From contig JABMCL010001030.1 in assembly GCA_018857735.1 (NCBI GenBank), forward strand, positions 164,501 through 228,500: DNA of 64,000 nucleotides, given 5' to 3'. Position 1 is the first letter of the stretch. Each line of letters begins with the position of its first letter. Made by a program: the position numbers and the translations under genes. This document shows, piece after piece, positions 61,575-64,000 of this stretch. The stretch comes from Alviniconcha marisindica (taxonomy: Eukaryota; Mollusca; Gastropoda; Provannidae). The notes below the pieces were generated by a model. That model was not told the origin of the DNA and made no database searches. It saw nothing but the letters and a program-made list of their open reading frames with translations.

Positions 61575-61945
61575 AGCATAGTTTACTGGTGCATGCGTTT
61601 CTTCAGCATGGGGTATTATGAAATTGTTGACAGTTTACGGGTGCATACATTACTTCAGCATGGGGTATTATGAAATCGTTGACAGTTTACTGGTGCATGC
61701 GTTACTTCAACATGGGGTATTATGAAATCGTTGACAGTTTACTGGTGCATGCGTTACTTCAGCATGGGGTATTATGAAATAGTTGACAGTTTACTGGTGC
61801 ATGCGTTACTTCAGCATGGGGTATTATGAAATCGTTGACAGTTTACTGGTGCATGCATTACTTCAGCATGGGGTATTATGAAATCGTTGACAGTTTACTG
61901 GTGCATGCGTTACTTCAGCATGGGGTATTATGAAATCGTTGAAAG
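61575..61945. repeat. 52-bp minisatellite, about seven copies
   Basis: The unit is tttactggtgcatgcgttac followed by ttcagcatggggtattatga and aatcgttgacag. Confidence 0.96.
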
Positions 61946-62193
61946 TTTTCCTTCAGGAAAGTTCCTGACCTCTCTCACTTCACAAAGTGAAGACAGCCTA
62001 CACAATTAGCTACACACTACAAGCTATGATTAAAAAATTTTTTTTTTAAATTCAATTCCTTTCCCCAGCATTCTTCATTAGCACTACCCTTGAGCATTCC
62101 AAGGACAGAAGGCTGCTGTTCATCAACTCAACAGCCGTTTTAGATGCTCGCGGTGGCAGAGTCACAAGACTATCGTGCCGTATCATCTCTCAC

Positions 62194-62264
62194 CTCTGGG
62201 TTCATCATAGAGTTGATGACAGAGAGTTTGTCTTGCAGTTCAGCTGCTTCTGCTTCAGGGAGGT
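62194..62264 (-). CDS. unc-13: unc-13 linker exon, LPEAEAAELQ
   Basis: The exon has 71 nt: two nt completing a split codon, then 23 codons, ending in phase 0. The acceptor is ttgttgcag and the donor CCAGAG|gtgaga. It encodes LPEAEAAELQ followed by DKLSVINSMMNPE, a short acidic, helix-prone segment of the N-terminal linker of UNC-13. I recognise no catalytic or binding motif. The assignment rests on splice signals, phase match to the exon at 60804, and the acidic linker style that continues in the next exons. A 171-bp tandem repeat (three copies) begins about 70 bp upstream of the acceptor in the preceding intron. Confidence 0.8.
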
Positions 62265-62334
62265 CTGCAACAACATCTGAAGTCAGTGGAAAAAGCTGTG
62301 TCAGTCACAGGAAAACAGTGCATGGCAAAGTAGC

Positions 62335-62855
62335 ACAAAAACAATTCACACACTTCCACTTCATTCCACCACCACCACCATAAACTCTGCAGAACACGCA
62401 GATACCACAAGGTACAGAACAAAAAAAACAGCAGGGTAGCATTGAATAAAGTCCAGATCAAGTGTCAAGAAAAAGGGAGCAGGAATAATGATAGGCCAGC
62501 AGAGGTAAAAAAACAATTCACACACTTCCACTTCATTCCACCACCACCACCATAAACTCTGCAGAACACGCAGATACCACAAGGTACAGAACAAAAAAAC
62601 AGCAGGGTAGCACTGAATAAAGTCCAGATCAAGAGTCAAGAAAAAGGGAGCAGGAATAATGATAGGCCAGCAGAGGTAAAAAAACAATTCACACACTTCC
62701 ACTTCATTCCACCACCACCACCATAAACTCTGCAGAACACGCAGATACCACAAGGTACAGAACAAAAAAACAGCAGGGTAGCACTGAATAAAGTCCAGAT
62801 CAAGTGTCAAGAAAAAGGGAGCAGGAATAATGATAGGCCAGCAGAGGTAAAAAAC
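62335..62855. repeat. 171-bp tandem repeat, three copies
   Basis: The copies begin near 62343, 62515 and 62686 (acaattcacacacttccact ... aggccagcagaggtaaaaa). They are nearly identical, so expansion was recent. The minus strand is open across the array, which I attribute to the period (a multiple of three). Confidence 0.96.
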
Positions 62856-63081
62856 AAACAACAACAAAACAAACAAACAAACAAACAAACAATTAAAGGT
62901 GTCACTTTGTCAAACATAATGATAATGCAATGGAACAGATTCATTTTATTTTTTATTAACCCATTTGTTTTCACAGACTATTAAAATCCTAGGATACCTT
63001 GATCCTACATTAAAAGTATTAAAGTATTAATTTCATTTCACAATACGTATCTCACAGTATCTGAGTATGTCATTTACACAC

Positions 63082-63287
63082 CTGAAGGGAGACCAGGTAT
63101 GTCTGATGTAACCCCCTCTGTGTGGAATCTCAGGGCAACCATTTGATTCCGCTTTCCTATCTGCTCTCTTGCTTTTATACCTTGTCCTGTTGCTCTTGTC
63201 TTTAATTTTTCTCCTAATGGTCCATTCTCCTGACTTTTTCCCCTAAAATTTTCCATTATTTCATCAGAGATAGGCTTTTTTGTATGG
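63082..63287 (-). CDS. unc-13: unc-13 candidate upstream linker exon
   Basis: This is an open stretch of 68 codons with an AG before it (acaacag) and a GT after it (TTCAG|gtgtgt). It ends with one leftover G, which is exactly what the next exon (62264) needs to complete a GAC codon. The product would be basic at first (KKPISDE, GEKLKTRATGQG) and would end GVTSDIPGLPS, joining to D-LPEAEAAELQ. For: phase agreement, intact frame and position. Against: a weak polypyrimidine tract, A-rich composition, and no motif I can tie to the UNC-13 family. It could be a chance ORF. Confidence 0.45.
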
Positions 63288-63414
63288 CTGTTGTTGAGTA
63301 GCTAGGAGCTGATAGTTGGTAGGTGGTATGTGCAGCTTGCTGTGATGTTGCACTGGTATAAAATTGCCGTTAGGTACTTATATATATATTTTGTTTTATT
63401 GATCCTTTTTTCGT

Positions 63415-63722
63415 CTTCTTTAACTTTATCTTTCTATCTATCTATCTATTTATATACTCCTTCTTTAATCTGGTATCAATAAACAGATGGAATAGTCAAC
63501 AATACCAGCTTGTCCCAGTCACATGTCATGTTAACTCAATCAGCAACATCAACAAAATTAACACCTTGAAAATCTTCTTTAACTTTATCTTTCTATCTAT
63601 ATACTCCTTCTTTAATCTGGTATCAATAAACAGATGGAATAGTCAACAATACCAGCTTGTCCCAGTCACATGTCATGTTATCTCAATCAGCAACATCAAC
63701 AAAATTAACACCTTGAAAATTT
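63415..63722. repeat. ~157-bp tandem duplication
   Basis: Two copies run from tcttctttaactttatcttt to aattaacaccttgaaaa, starting near 63415 and 63572. The first has a few more ctat units. They differ at only a few sites, so the duplication is recent. Confidence 0.95.
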
Positions 63723-64000
63723 GTGCTTGATGCTGTATGTTTTGTTTTATATTTGTACAGGCTTTTTGTTTTGTTTTGTTTCTTGTTTGTTTGTTATTTC
63801 ACTTGAGAAAGGGTTTACATATGAGAAGAGTCTTGAAATGTACATGAGTTTTGAACTGCACATGCTTACTGAGTTTGACTGTATCTGTGACAGACTGTTA
63901 TTATATTGTGTTAAAATCCAGCTACAAACTATCCAACCAATATACAGTCTCTAGTTGCATGATTTTGAATCAATCTTACACGTGTATTTCCTGACTCTGT

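Noticed and set aside
62361..62888. 175-codon minus-strand ORF with YLCWPIIIPAPFF repeats
   Set aside because: Translation of three 171-bp repeat units. The hydrophobic look comes from T-rich sequence.

Overview
This is animal nuclear DNA: intron-rich, AT-leaning, and packed with microsatellites, minisatellites and fragments of retroelements. One gene fills the window and is read on the minus strand. From its exons I identify it as unc-13 (Munc13), the presynaptic vesicle-priming protein. The repeat content (long CA/GA arrays, long minisatellites, tRNA-headed SINEs, CR1/L2-like tails) and the sequence of the C1 domain suggest a lophotrochozoan, most likely a mollusc such as a gastropod. The species-level guess is inference only.

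The window holds the middle of the gene. Eleven exons join in one continuous frame, with splice phases agreeing at every junction: 62264-62194, 60804-60759, 60277-60070, 59219-59073, 55073-55005, 46183-46012, 20973-20891, 14927-14837, 9211-9137, 7177-6958 and 6498-6378. A twelfth exon follows and exists in two versions, 4889-4783 or 2048-1939. They encode, in order, an acidic and Ser/Tyr-rich linker, a helix with the tryptophan-anchored calmodulin-binding motif, the conserved segment before C1, a complete zinc-binding C1 (diacylglycerol/phorbol ester) domain, the C1-C2B linker, and the first strand of C2B. The N-terminus and promoter lie beyond base 64000. The rest of C2B, MUN and C2C lie beyond base 1. 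Two further exons are less certain: 63287-63082 (upstream linker) and 26925-26530 (alternative first or cassette exon).

Two features stand out. First, exons have been duplicated inside the gene. The exon that opens C2B has two diverged copies of the same phase, with protein conserved and third codon positions changed, which is what mutually exclusive alternative exons look like. A second pair (55.0 and 46.1 kb) shares an N-S-R..SS.N.SRQSTQ core. Second, minisatellites and microsatellites sit directly on splice junctions. At 2.0 kb and 21 kb the tandem unit contains the splice acceptor, and at 46 kb it contains the splice donor with the end of the calmodulin-binding coding sequence. At 9.1 and 60.8 kb the donor runs straight into a TG repeat.

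The introns hold two CR1/L2-like reverse-transcriptase C-termini (22.8-23.3 and 38.0-38.4 kb), several retroelement 3' tails, a ~670-bp tRNA-headed SINE with a second partial copy, three copies of an unnamed 0.65-0.9 kb dispersed element, a decayed THAP-domain gene fragment (15.8-16.1 kb), a 41-bp-arm hairpin (10.1 kb), and more than fifteen tandem arrays. I saw no tRNA gene, rRNA, CRISPR array or second intact gene.
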